A DNA stretch of 64,000 bases, taken from assembly GCA_946811695.1 (NCBI GenBank), contig OX328132.1, positions 99,203,422 to 99,267,421 of the forward strand, written 5' to 3'. This DNA comes from Gonocerus acuteangulatus (Eukaryota; Arthropoda; Insecta; Hemiptera; Coreidae). The notes beneath the pieces are model-generated. The model had not been told where the DNA came from and searched no databases. It saw only the letters and a list, made by a program, of their open reading frames with translations. Position numbers and translations under genes: made by a program. Below are positions 46,150 through 57,550 of this stretch, in pieces. Numbering within the stretch: the stretch's first letter is position 1; every line of letters begins with the position of its first letter.

Positions 46150-47448
46150 TAGTAAAACAGATTTAGTAGAATGTTGCTGATATTGTAATTGTGTACTACA
46201 ATTGGGACACCAAGTCACAGCTCTGAGATATTATCCCACAAAATTTTTCACAAATGATACCGAAAACAAATTACAATATATTATATTTTTTCCAAAAATC
46301 GTGCGGACTACACGAATTTAAAATCTCAAAACACATGCTTTTGTTTTCTCTTATACTGTTGCATGCGCTTTAATCATACAGGATATTAAGGAAAAAATCC
46401 AAATCATTAAAAATAGATTGAAAATCTTAAAAGAAAAAACTGAAATACAGCACCGTAATAATATTTTTATTAATTTATTCGACCAAAAATAAAGAAAAGG
46501 GGAGATCGTTTTTAAAAAATATCTTTTTTAATAAAGGGTCAATGACTATATTTCATCTGGAAATTAAAATTAATTTTAAACATATGACATATCGATTACC
46601 GACCAGCTGGCCATTTTCCGCCATATTGGATTCGTTCAGTCAATGACCAATCTCCACGTGGAAGCTGTTGTATTTAGAAGATGTTTTCCTGAAGAGACAC
46701 CAATACGGAGCGATGTAGGGAAGTGAAATAAATAGTGTGAATGTGTGTATTGACGTATTATTGAACTTCCGCCTAATTCGATAATTTTCTAAATTGTTGA
46801 AAACATAAAAAAAAAAATAAAAATAAAACTGTCTATCTATTTATCTATTAGAAGCAGATAGGTTATGGTTTTCCCTAATGGAATAAGAGTAGATAAAGTA
46901 AGTGTTTGGAAGGTGGTATTTGTGCCTGGAATGTTGGACAACTACAAACCTCCAAGCTGATTTGCATCGCCGATTACCATTACCCCAAACGACAGCCTTT
47001 CCTAGTCAGCCGATAATTTGATAAGACCTCACTGTTTTATCAAGCAGCTCAGGCCTGCTTTATTTTCAAGTAAATGTAAATCTCCTAAACACCCTCAATA
47101 TTCACGGGCCATTCTCTTACAATTTGTCATGCTAATTTAATTACTAAACTTCTCTTTTTCCTTTTTGCACAATTGAAAATCGCTTTTCATTTTCTTTTAT
47201 TTTTTTCTATTTTCCTTTAAACTCCGTAAATTCAGGAAGCCAGTTTTCTCGCCATCACATTTTAAGAGCCAGAGGCATATGAGTGGCATTTAGAAGTGAT
47301 GAGTTAATTTATATATCTAATTTGCTTATCCATATTGAATCTAAAATTTCGAATACATATATATGTATGGGTGTATATGTATACATACATGTTCATATAT
47401 ATAGAAATGTATATAACATCAATTATATCAAAACATTTAGTTGAAAAC
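46150..47448. other. Unique sequence, no gene recognised
   Basis: No supported frame. 46960-47120 is non-repetitive and compositionally mixed. Confidence 0.35.
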
Positions 47449-47460
47449 TTATTCCAATTA

Positions 47461-47648
47461 TTTTTTTTATTTTTTTTTTTTTTTACGGCGCATAAACAAA
47501 TCTTGGCTATTAGCGCCGACATCCAGGGTGCAGCCAGGAATTTTCTCAGCGAGCCCTGAGATGAGAAAATTTCTGGCGTCGGTGGGGATCGAACCCCCAT
47601 TTCCCGCTTATGAATCTAGCGCGCTAGCCACTAGACCACGGGAGACCC
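47461..47648 (-). mobile_element. SINE A, full copy
   Basis: Poly-T, acggcgcataaac, 'ttagcgccgacatcc', 'ggcgtcggtgggg'; head in reverse with intact A and B boxes. It is flanked by ccaattattt-type sequence (47454 onward and 47651-47660), likely its target duplication. Confidence 0.88.
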
Positions 47649-47667
47649 CTCCAATTATTTATTATTT

Positions 47668-47859
47668 GAATTTTAACATCCATTATTATTAACTAAGAAT
47701 TTTGGGACGGATTATCTATAGGTTATCACCCTTTTCTGGCCAGGATAGGGCTGATGCCTTTTCTTTTTTCTAAAGAAAAGCCACCACCCCAAAGTGGAAA
47801 TCGAACCCACGACCGACCTTAAGTACTCACGCCTTAACACTCACGGCTACAGGGCCTCC
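47668..47859 (-). mobile_element. SINE B, full copy
   Basis: Reverse complement starts ggaggccctgtagccgtgag and contains B box gtgggttcgatttcc, 'ggtggcttttctttag', 'ccctatcctggccag' and ends gatgttaaaattcaaataat. The pair with SINE A is bracketed by the exact 12-bp repeat ttattccaatta (47449-47460 and 47861-47872). Confidence 0.85.
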
Positions 47860-47872
47860 ATTATTCCAATTA

Positions 47873-48336
47873 GCATATTAAGCTTAATAAGGTTTTAAGC
47901 ATTTAAAACCACTTCATTCATTAACTTACTTTTGTATGATTTTCCAAGACATCTAACTAGTTTCTCACCACCTATGTTTTATTTTTAACAGTTAATGGGA
48001 GTTCTTAAAAAATGTAAGAGCACATCTACCTCGTTGCGGCGGTTCAATAAATAAATAACAAATTAAATCTATTTGGAACGTAGCACAACTCAAGAATTTT
48101 TAAGGAAAAAAAATCACAAATCTTGAATGAACACTTTTACTAAATAAATAAATAAACGTAAACACTATTAAATTTTATGTATTCGCCATAGTTTCATAAA
48201 TACCAATCAAGCACTTAATACGAAAACATACTTCCACATTACACAATTATTTACTGGACATTGAGCGGCGAATGCATTCTTACATAAACTACACATAAAA
48301 ACAGCACAACATGGCTTCGCGACAAGTGAAGGTGAC
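47873..48336. other. No gene recognised
   Basis: AT-rich unique sequence. Confidence 0.4.
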
Positions 48337-48347
48337 CAATTAGAGAT

Positions 48348-48525
48348 TATTTATTTATTTATTATCAAGACTCTCATAACGCAGATGATTCGCTTGATAA
48401 TTACAAATGTGTTCTTATAATTAAACAGTTGTTACAATTTCTTATTGATATTTCATATAAAGTAAAAACATTAATTTACAATATAAGTATTTTACAAATT
48501 AATATAACAGTTATAAGTATGCACT

Positions 48526-48574
<49 letters not shown>

Positions 48575-51302
48575 CATGTATATATATATATATAAATATA
48601 TTAAAACATAACTATATACATTACAGATGTATATGCAAGTGCACAACACATGCTTTTATACACTATGTGTAATTCATGTTATACACATGTACATACATAC
48701 GTATTCATAGACTCACGCATATAAATCACGATTAAGTGAAAATAAAATTAATTTAAAATAACAAATAATTATAATGAAAATTATCTTTTCACCAACGCTA
48801 CCATATATCAGAAGTAACTTTAGAGTCTAAAATTAAATCTTATTGTATAGATGTTGAAAAATAGTGTTTATCGATTGGCTACCCTCTTTCAAAAGTTCAG
48901 CCTTGTCGTGCGGTATTTGTAAGTAATCACGTCTTCTACATTCTGTCAATATGTGTTTAACTGTTAGAGGTAAGTTACACTGTCTGCAAGTAGGTTTTTC
49001 AGTATTAGTCATTAAAAACGAGTGTGTGAGTAAAGTATGTCCGATTCTTAAACGACATAAGACGACTTCTTCTCGTCTCACATCCCGTGAGCTTGATGAC
49101 CAAGCTTGAACTGTATGTTTAATTTCTCTGAGTTTGTTGTCTCGTGTAAGTTGCCAATATCGCTGCCAGTTGTTTAAAGTTTTAGTGTAAGTAAGTCTTT
49201 TAATATCTTGTAATGTCAAGAGATCAATGTCATTTGTATCTCTTCGTGTCGCTAATTTTGCTAGTTCGTCTACGTTAGTGCTTTCAGAAATATTTTCATG
49301 TCCGGGTAACCATATCATTTTAATTTGTATATTGTTTTCCTGTAACCGGTGTATAAGATCTAATATTTGTTTGACAATGGGGTGTGTTGTGTATATGTTG
49401 TTAAGAGAGAATAAGGAACTGAGCGAATCAGTAAATAACATTACCTGGTTATAATCAGTAGTCTGTATTCTGCTGATACCTAACAGAATGGCCTGTAATT
49501 CAGCACTGTATACACTTGCATTTTGTGGCAGTTTTTCTTGATAGAAATCTTGGCCAACAATTGCACCTGAACCTGTACCGAAACTTGTTTACGAGCCGTC
49601 AGTAAATATCATTAGGGCGTGTGGGTTCTCGGATTTCAATGCTGTAAACATTTTACTGTACATAGTTGAGGCTAGAGGGTCATTTTTCTTTATTTTTGAT
49701 AATGTTAGATTTACACTTAAATTCCTTATTCTCCAAGGGGGAAAAGCCGTATCTTTGTAAGTGTAAATAGGTGTTTCTAGTGTATTGTCTTCAATTTCCA
49801 TGAGACGTAATAGTAAGGGTTTCGGTGCTCTTTTTCTTTGCCTGTATAAGTGTGTGCAAGTGTTGGTAGTGTAACTAGATGTACAATGTGTATTTAGGAA
49901 TCTTGAGTGATGAATAAATTTTAGACCAATAATTTGACGTCTATACTCCAAAGGCATTTCACCCGATTCGACGTAAAGGCTCAAAGCCGGACTTGATCTG
50001 AAAGCACCAGTTGCAAGCCTGATTCCTGTATTGTGAATGGCGTCTACAATTTTTAGTCTAGTCTTACTGGCAGATGAGTACGCTATACATCCGTAGTCCA
50101 GTAATGACCTGGTATAGGCACGATAAAATGTAAGCATTACTGATCTGTCGGCACCCCATTTTGTGTTAGAGAGGATTCTGAGTAGATTCAGAGACTTTTT
50201 GCATCTAATCAGAAGCTCTTTTAGATGGGGTAACCATGTAAGTCGTGAATCAAAAGTCAGTCCTAAAAAGTTGATTGTTTCTGTACTGTTTATGTCGGTA
50301 GCGTAAAGTGTAATTTGTGGTATTGGTCGAGTTCTTTTTCTTGTAAATAAAATTGCCTTTGATTTTTCAACAGATATTTTAAAGCCAGTAAGGTTACACC
50401 AATTTTCTAGGTTATGAATTGCGGTTTGTATGTTATCCTGGGCTAATTGGTAAGAGTGTGATGTCATATAGATAAGTAGATCATCGGCATACAAGCAGTA
50501 TGACACATTTTGTGGAATATAGTCAGTAATCGAATTCAAGGCTATAGCGAATAGTGTAGGACTCAGGACCTCCTTGAGGAACTCCGTTCGACTGAATGAA
50601 AACATCTAATAACTCTGTACCTATTCTTACTCTAAATGTGCGATTGGAGAGATAGTTTACCAAGAAGCATAACATACTTCCTTGGATGTTCCATTTGTGT
50701 AATTGATCAATAATTAATCTTCTCCATACGGTATCTAATGCCTTTTCTATGTCTAAAGACACTGCCAGCATATATTCTTTTTTTACAAATGTATTTAATA
50801 TGTCCGTTTCAAGCCGAGCTATATGGTGCATCGTTGAATGGCCTGGTCGAAAACCACACTGGAAGCCAGATAGTAGGTTGTTCTTTTCCAGATACCAAAG
50901 CAATCTCTTGTTCACCATCCGCTCGAATACTTTGCTAAGGCAGCTAGAGAGTGAAATTGGTCTATAACTTGAGGGAAATCGTTTATCTTTTCCTGGTTTC
51001 AACAAAGGAATGATAATTGATTCATTGCACATTAGAGGATAGGTACAGTTCTCATAGAAGTGATTAAAACTTGAGAGAAGAAGACATAGGCACTCGCTGG
51101 GTAGTTTTTTAATCATGTCGTACTGTATTTTGTCTTGTCCTGGAGAGGTTGGTTTTAGTGATGAGAGAGTTTGAGTTAATTCTTGGAGGGTAAATGGTTC
51201 ATTTAGCGGGTGTGGGAAGTTATGAATCGTTGGAGTAGGTGTGGTCTCGAGGAGCTGTTTATGTCTTAAGAATTCCTCTGTGAAATGTGATCACTCAATC
51301 AT
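48348..51302 (-). mobile_element. 5'-truncated I-type LINE retrotransposon
   Basis: The element reads on the minus strand: RT from about 51287, RNase H, a zinc knuckle, a stop at 48833, then about 480 bp of 3' UTR containing a (TA)n (48531-48570), and a 3' end with AAAT-type repeats (48348-48363). Candidate target duplications are caattagagat (48337-48347) and caactagagat (51303-51313), 10 of 11 identical. ORF1 and the endonuclease domain are missing, as expected from incomplete reverse transcription. Confidence 0.8.
48833..51287 (-). pseudogene. LINE polyprotein fragment: RT, RNase H, zinc knuckle
   Basis: Minus-strand open frames 51287-50523, 50605-49589 and 49588-48833 are parts of one protein. 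The RT N-terminal part has LLKPGKDKRF, YRPISLSS, DIEKALDTVWR and NGVPQG. A frameshift near 50570 moves into the frame with LSPTLFAIALNS and the catalytic YADD. RNase H begins at FTDGS, followed at once by an in-frame TAA (49589-49591). The frame then continues in phase with SAELQ, FTDSLSS and VDELAK, so all four RNase H acidic positions are present. The C-terminus has CRQC, H and C in a CX2CX7HX4C pattern. RT plus RNase H plus this knuckle fits the I superfamily. One frameshift and one stop; otherwise well preserved. Confidence 0.88.
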
Positions 51303-51313
51303 CAACTAGAGAT

Positions 51314-51590
51314 AAAAGAATGATCAACACACTTCAAGTTTAAAAGATTTTTGTAAGCCCAAAAAATAATAAAAACATATTATACATTTTACTTACAATT
51401 GCTATCAGTAAACTGAGTAATAAAAAGAAAAACTTTATAAGAAAAAATATTGAAACACTATTTAAAAAAAAAAAAAAAAAAAAAAAAAATTATATAGACA
51501 TGGGCCGTAATAAATTATATAGGAACCGTTAGCGCAAAAGAGATGACTTTTTTGAAGGGTTTTTGTAGAGATAAACCAATAACACATACT
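51314..51590. other. Flank with poly-A tract
   Basis: Poly-A at about 51462-51489; nothing else recognised. Confidence 0.4.
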
Positions 51591-51766
51591 CATATATAAT
51601 ATGTAGTACGCGCTCGAGTTTTTAACTCAGGTCTTACAGAACATTAGTCGAGTGCTCCGCCTCTGAGCTAATCTCGATCATATATAATATGTAGTACGCG
51701 CTCGAGTTTTTAACTCAGGTCTTACAGAACATTAGTCGAGTGCTCCGCCTCTGAGCTAATCTCGAT
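51591..51766 (-). repeat. 88-bp perfect tandem duplication of a SINE C head
   Basis: Two identical 88-bp units start at 51591 and 51679. In reverse each reads gatcgagattagctcagagg, then gagcactcgac and acctgagttaaaaactc, a tRNA-like A box and degenerate B box close to SINE C at 14.5 kb. Confidence 0.9.
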
Positions 51767-51767
51767 C

Positions 51768-51817
<50 letters not shown>

Positions 51818-51819
51818 AT
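51767..51819. repeat. (TA)n(TG)n microsatellite
   Basis: TA followed by TG dinucleotides. Confidence 0.95.
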
Positions 51820-52588
51820 TTATGTAAGGACATGTCATGGTATTCTCTGTTAAAACAAAAGCAACCTCAATTATTGTTTTGTCGCAACGTAACATCATTG
51901 TAATAGAAGGACGATTTTGGTATTTAGCAATTAGTTCAATAAAATTCTAATAACTAATAAATGAATGCACGCTTGATAGTCTTATTGTTGGTTTTATTTT
52001 CCATCATTGTATGTCATTCTAATCCAATAAGTGATATGTATACAATTCAGTAATGTTTTATTCCTCGGTAAAATGGCAAAAGGCCAAAACGTCAAACAGA
52101 ATAGTGTGCTAAAGAATTCAGAATCATGTGCTGAAGAAGTCAGTTAAATTAATTTATATTGTCATTTTTCATAAATGAATTATAATACAATTATGAAAAA
52201 GCACAAAATAAATTAGTTTGGAGAATGTTTAATATTAATTATTATTAAATATTTTCTGTAACTGTAACGCTCACTTTACATAACTAGTGCAATACCTCCA
52301 TTAGATAGCACATTAGCTAATTATAATTCTCCATACGGGGATGTGAAAATAATAATGAGAAAATGGGAAAGAAATTAATTAGAGTCTTTGATTAGGTCTT
52401 TGATAATTTCAATTATGAAAGCTATTGAAAGAACTTTTGCTGTAAATGGGCTTGTTTGTTTTTGTGTGTGTGTGAACACGACGCGATGTTCCAGATGGAC
52501 ATTTACCCCATGGAAGATCGTTCACAGCTCAAAGAACATAATGTTTGAGAAAATCAATCTTAAAGATCAAAATGTATTATGATTAAAT
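51820..52588. other. No gene; possible decayed hammerhead near 52066-52093
   Basis: ggcaaaaggccaaaacgtc resembles helix II plus a mutated GAAACGUC. 52270-52440 is unique and TAATTA-rich. Confidence 0.3.
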
Positions 52589-52624
52589 TGATTCGGCGCT
52601 AATAGCCTAGTTGTCAAAGCGCCG

Positions 52625-52673
<49 letters not shown>
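52589..52673 (+). mobile_element. SINE A 3' end with long poly-A
   Basis: attcggcgctaatagccta and gtcaaagcgccgtat, followed by about 45 adenines: the family 3' end and tail. The head is missing. Confidence 0.65.
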
Positions 52674-52681
<8 letters not shown>

Positions 52682-52888
52682 TACCGCAGAGCAGTTTAGA
52701 AATTATCTACAATTTCGTTTTTCTATTAACCTCTGACTAAGTATACAATTTTTTTAATTTTAAGAGGTTCGTTTGCAATATTAATGTTTCATCAAAATTT
52801 CATTTTCGGGGCATGGAGTAAGTTAATATGTCGTTGTTTTTACTAAAAATAAAAATGTCCTTTACAAAAAGGGGTGTGCTTGCTAAAC

Positions 52889-53340
52889 AGGGTGTCCCAC
52901 ATTGAGATGTCGTAGCTTTAGGGGTTTCTGCACGTCATTTGTAGTTTTATCTACGCAAACTATTGCGTACGACAGTTTTTTTTTTTTTTGTTTTTTTTTA
53001 AATAAAAACTATTTTTCGGGGATTTCCGATCAATGTATCGTAAATAACAGCCACGTTTTTAGAATCTACATTAAATTTCCAATAAGAAACACCCGTTATT
53101 GAAATATTACCATGTCAATTAAGAACAATATTTAAAGCTATATAGATGAGAATGTTTGGTGTTTTATTAAATTATTCAATATTTTCTTAATAAGCTATTT
53201 TTAGACTTAAAGGTTTGCCTCCACCTCAAAAGTTGCGTTATTTAATAAGCTACAAAATGGTACCTCGTAGTTTTAGAAAAAATCTATTTTAATCTGTTTT
53301 CTCTCTGTTAAGTCGAAACCAATAAATGTGCTTTAGGGTG
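52889..53340. other. Possible mariner-type MITE end, no gene
   Basis: cagggtgtcccacattgaga at 52889 resembles the CAGGGTGTCCC ends of mariner-related MITEs, but no matching inverted end was found. Confidence 0.25.
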
Positions 53341-53384
53341 AAGCAATTCTGAATAAATTCTTTAGTTTCACAAAATGATGGTGA

Positions 53385-53445
53385 TGATATATATATAAAA
53401 CTATCTACGGTTTCTGAAACGTGAAAATTCAAGGCAGGCTAAATG
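53385..53445 (-). repeat. Family T fragment
   Basis: Short TA tract, then actatctacggtttctgaaa and cgtgaaaattca, the microsatellite junction in reverse. Confidence 0.4.
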
Positions 53446-53806
53446 ATCTTAAATGCAATCCCCCGTAATTCTTTAAAACATTTTGTTTTTTAATTTCGGT
53501 CGCGAGAATTTCCAGCCCTCAACATTTTTAAAGACAGGCCAGTGAATGGTTGATGAAAACTGGTGGTACATTTTCAAAAACACCGAGGTAGCAATCATGA
53601 GTCATTGCCTTTCTGGTCCGAAATTCCTGAAGCCTTGACGTTCCCAGGTCAACCTATGATTTAGAACCTAAAATATGCTTTCGTCTGATTCTACCACTTT
53701 GTCAGAGGTGACAATTTATTCAATATTGAGGTGACCAGATACCTACCTTGTGAATTGTTCCTTATTTTATATACACATTTCTCCAAGATTTTACTACACT
53801 CTAATC

Positions 53807-53809
<3 letters not shown>

Positions 53810-53843
<34 letters not shown>
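53810..53843. repeat. (TA)n microsatellite
   Basis: TA repeats next to a hairpin. Confidence 0.95.
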
Positions 53844-53846
<3 letters not shown>

Positions 53847-53853
53847 TTTATTA

Positions 53854-53946
53854 AAATTTGGGTATTAATCTATTATTTCATGGAAAATTTGGTGTACATT
53901 TTTCAGATCAGATTTTCCATGGAATAATATATTAATACCCAAATTT
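53854..53946. repeat. Long perfect-arm hairpin
   Basis: aaatttgggtattaat and tattatttcatggaaaat pair with attttccatggaataata and attaatacccaaattt. Arms are about 35 bp with one offset base each and a loop of about 24 bp. Confidence 0.85.
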
Positions 53947-54282
53947 AAAAAAAAATGATTGACGAGTAGACTTAACTATGACAACAACGAAGGACAGATA
54001 AAGACAGGGCCATTTTGGCAATCCACTTACATTATTAGTATTAAGCCGGACTCCAGAGGGAGTACATGGTAATGAGAGGACTTCCTAGCAAGGTAGGGCT
54101 CAAAACCTTTTTATAAAATATATAATTTAGCTATAATTCCTGCAATATTTAGGGTAGGGGTTCATAGAGATTGATGGTGTTTTAATGCATTTTGTGGAAC
54201 ATTCCATAGATCTTATTGTTAGCTTTAATATAATGGAAAATTGTTTCTTTGGATGTTCAAAAAATGATATTTTGTTGTAGAA

Positions 54283-54330
54283 GTGCCCCTGAAGAGGTGC
54301 GAAGAAAAGATGCACGAAACACGTCGGGCC
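54283..54330 (+). ncRNA. Hammerhead-ribozyme-like motif
   Basis: Helix I gccc (54285-54288) with gggc (54326-54329). Core CTGAAGA (54289-54295). Helix II gtgc / gcac (54297-54300, 54312-54315) with a gaagaaaagat loop. GAAAC (54316-54320), AC, then GTC (54323-54325). Extra G at 54296. Followed by cattaaataaagtag, like the AATAAA-rich segment after the 31.5 kb motif. Confidence 0.6.
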
Positions 54331-54429
54331 CATTAAATAAAGTAGTATAATAAAGGAAGACTGCTTTAACGACCCCATCCCTCCTAAGATAAAAAAGAAT
54401 TTAGATATCTTGGGTCATCTACAAGAATA

Positions 54430-54430
<1 letters not shown>

Positions 54431-54492
<62 letters not shown>
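54431..54492. repeat. (TA)n microsatellite
   Basis: TA repeats. Confidence 0.97.
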
Positions 54493-54495
<3 letters not shown>

Positions 54496-54757
54496 GCTCG
54501 GGGCTATGCGTTTTTTTTTTGTAAAATATCTTAATTTAGACATCACGCCGCCATGGTTTGCCACATTTTTAGCACATGGTGTGCATAATGCAACTTCAGT
54601 CTTTCAGAACTTATTACTCCTTCATTTTTATTCAATATGAAAAAAGTATGACTTAATCTCCAACAATGTTTGGACGGTTTGTAATAAATATATAAATGTC
54701 ATTCATCGTGGAAACACGCTAGCAACGCTCAGTCTAAAGCGTAGGGCTTTATCACAC

Positions 54758-54880
54758 CATTCGGGACTCTAAACCACTTTCGAGACAACGGGCTGTCATG
54801 CATCGGGGCCTCAAAGCCACTTTCGTGATTACGGGCTGGCATGCATCGTGGCCTCATAGCCACATTCGTGACTAGGCCAT
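54758..54880. repeat. Imperfect tandem repeat, 3 x 43 bp
   Basis: Units start at 54758, 54801 and 54844 with patterns like catcggggcctcaaagccac and tttcgtgattacgggctggc. GC-richer than surroundings. Confidence 0.85.
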
Positions 54881-55107
54881 TTCTTTGCTTCGGGAATGAA
54901 AGTCACCGCTGTGTTAGTTTTTCACGATACCTAATGATAGTGTTTTGTAAGCTCCAGTTGCTCTTGTATCCGCTAGAGTCCATAAAAGTAACAGTTTGAG
55001 CCCATCGAATGGGTGTTTCCTTTTGCTACCTTATTTGTTTTTTACCAGATGTATAAATATTGTGGAACTGTCAAATAAAATGTAAATTTGTGTTTAATTT
55101 ATCTTGT

Positions 55108-55212
55108 GTCACGCATCAGCCCTATCCTGGCTAGAAGAGGGTAGTAACCTATAGGTAACCCGTCCGAAATGTTTTTGTCAATAATAATTCGATGTTAAAA
55201 TTGAAATATATA
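55108..55212 (+). mobile_element. SINE B 3' half
   Basis: tcagccctatcctggctaga, taacctataggtaacccgtc and gatgttaaaattgaaat match the SINE B body and end. The head is missing. Confidence 0.75.
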
Positions 55213-56034
55213 TACATACCTGAACACACACATAGAAACATATGTACACACATGTATACACTCACCCATATATATTTTAAATATTTTGAGAACTGGATAG
55301 GTACGTTATTATACTGATCAAATCACCTGAATTGCGGATGTTCATAAATAAAGAAATTAAATGTTTTATTTTACCCCTCAATAATAGGGTAATATTTTAT
55401 TGTTTGTTAAAGTGTTTATATAAAAATTATAAATGATTTTTGAAATTAGCAGAAAACATTTTTGTTTGGTAGCTAGGTATGGCTGGAATAAACACAGCCC
55501 TACCTAAATAATAAAATAAATTATTTACTCTAATCCGTTAGAATGTAAGTTGTTATTATATGAAATATTTAAGGATGTTTTCTCTTTTACTAATCATGTC
55601 TAAATTCTTGGATCTGAATATCCAAGCTGACATGAGTTCCTTTGGTATATATACATCCAGTAGTACTCGTAGGGAAACAACAAACCACATAATTTCATTA
55701 TGAATTCAAAATGAGAGCTTACCCTGAGATTGAAGCTTGTATGATTATACAGTGATATTACAGGATAGGAACGGAATTATGAGAGAAATTCGAATTATTG
55801 TAGACCAAATCATAACCTTCTGGATATACCAGGATACAAGCAACATATTGGGAGCATATTGGTTGCTGCAGACAGAATCAAGCAAAACAATATAGCCGAA
55901 TTGTTCTTTTGAGAATAGATTGACTTCCTTGAAGTTCTTTCGAAGAAATTCAAATGGAAAATAAAGATAAAGAACCGGAAAGATAGTCCGTGAGTTAAAA
56001 CAACTTCGGAGGCATATTCAAAAAATGATGGGCT
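55213..56034. other. No gene recognised
   Basis: AT-rich. A 75-codon minus frame (55810-56037) lacks recognisable motifs. Confidence 0.4.
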
Positions 56035-56320
56035 CAAACAGGCTTTCAGACAGATTTCGACAGTTTATCTCACACCTATGCGAATTGGACACCATGACAC
56101 ATTAGAAAATGAGTTTCCTTTGATCAGCAAGACGACGAGTCATCTTTTATACAATAAAAATGTATATTATCGTAAACCAAACAGGCTTTCAGACAGATTT
56201 CGACAGTTTATCTCACACCTATCCGAATTAGACACCATGACACATTAGAAAATGAGTTTCCTTTGATCAGCAAGACGACGAGTCATCTTTTATACAATAT
56301 AAATGTATATTATCGTAAAC
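56035..56320. repeat. Tandem duplication, 2 x 143 bp
   Basis: Units at 56035 and 56178 (caaacaggctttcagacaga to tgtatattatcgtaaac) differ at only a few positions. A diverged relative (agaaaatgagttt-like, aagagaactttatg) is present near 59650-59790. Confidence 0.95.
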
Positions 56321-56759
56321 CAAACAATACCATTTAAATCGGATATTGAACTTTTGAAGAGAACTTTATGCTCACGAAACCTTGTGGAAAAACTACGTAG
56401 TACACCTGAAATACAATAATTTTTCGAAAAGAAAAATATTTGGTCGATATTGGTTTATGATGAAAACAGAAATAATTTGAAATCAAATAACCTACCTTCA
56501 GAATAAACTAGGATCCAGGTAGAAACTAGAAAGAAACGATAATTTCACCAATCAGAGAAATTAGTACAACCGGGGGCAGAATCCGTCCAAAATTAAATAA
56601 ATTCTTCTTATGAAGCGGTGATACTACCGTGTAAATTTTTTTTACCATTTTCTTTTTTATGGGCTTAAATGCTTCATTAATTAATGAAAAATTATATCCA
56701 AGAGTGTTTATGTGGTGGCAAAGTTTCTAAATGTGCCAAAATTCAATTTTTCAGCTTAT
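56321..56759. other. No gene recognised
   Basis: AT-rich sequence. Confidence 0.4.
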
Positions 56760-57215
56760 GTCCCGATACATTTCAAAATTAAAAACCTTTTTTTTTTTTA
56801 TCTTTATTACAATAAAAACGAAAAATAAAAAAAATTAACTTTTCCGTATATTAAACTTTAAAGTAGATTTTCACAAAATTATATTTTTCAAATCGGGCGC
56901 AACGCTGCCGCATTCAATTTTCACCGTATCAACTTTAAATTTTAACTGCAGATTCCTAATGATATTTAATAGTAAAGTAACTAGGGAATTTTCCATTCAT
57001 TGAATCATTATTTCGTCTGATTTTTTTATAAAATGAAGAATGGTTCAACATTTGAGAAAAAATTAATATTTCTTAAAATTCCTACGCACTTTACTAGATT
57101 TATCTTCATCATTCAAAATAATTGTAGCTTTTTGTACTACATTGAAATTTTCGCCTGCAGACTATCGCCCTTGAAAAAAGAGTGTTTCCGTTCGTTAGAC
57201 ACAGCGCCGCCATTC
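56760..57215 (-). repeat. Dispersed repeat R, copy 2
   Basis: Reverse complement contains ggcggcgctgtgtctaacga, aagggcgatagtctgcaggc and cccgatttgaaaaatata, matching 20333-20800. The 73-codon plus frame here is its antisense. Confidence 0.6.
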
Positions 57216-57442
57216 TGTTGTGATGAATTAAAGATTTATTTTTGGATACTTTAACATCCCATATAAAACTTATGACATAAAGAATTTGTTATTGACAATA
57301 AAGAAGATTTATTTGTTATCCACAAATTAGAGAAAATGACTTTGATTTTGACCACAGATTTAATTTATTTATAAGCACCCCGCATTGACAGCGTTTTGCA
57401 CAAATACAGATATAAAATGGAAATACATATTCATCCAATTAA

Positions 57443-57550
57443 ATAATAATTATAAATCCATAGTAATTAACCTCTTATATAATAATTATAAATCCTTAAT
57501 AATTAACATATTACATAATAACTATAAATCCAATTAAATTATAGTACGTA
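57443..57550. repeat. AT-rich tandem repeat, 3 x 36 bp
   Basis: aataattataaatcc or aataactataaatcc begins at 57445, 57481 and 57517. Confidence 0.75.
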
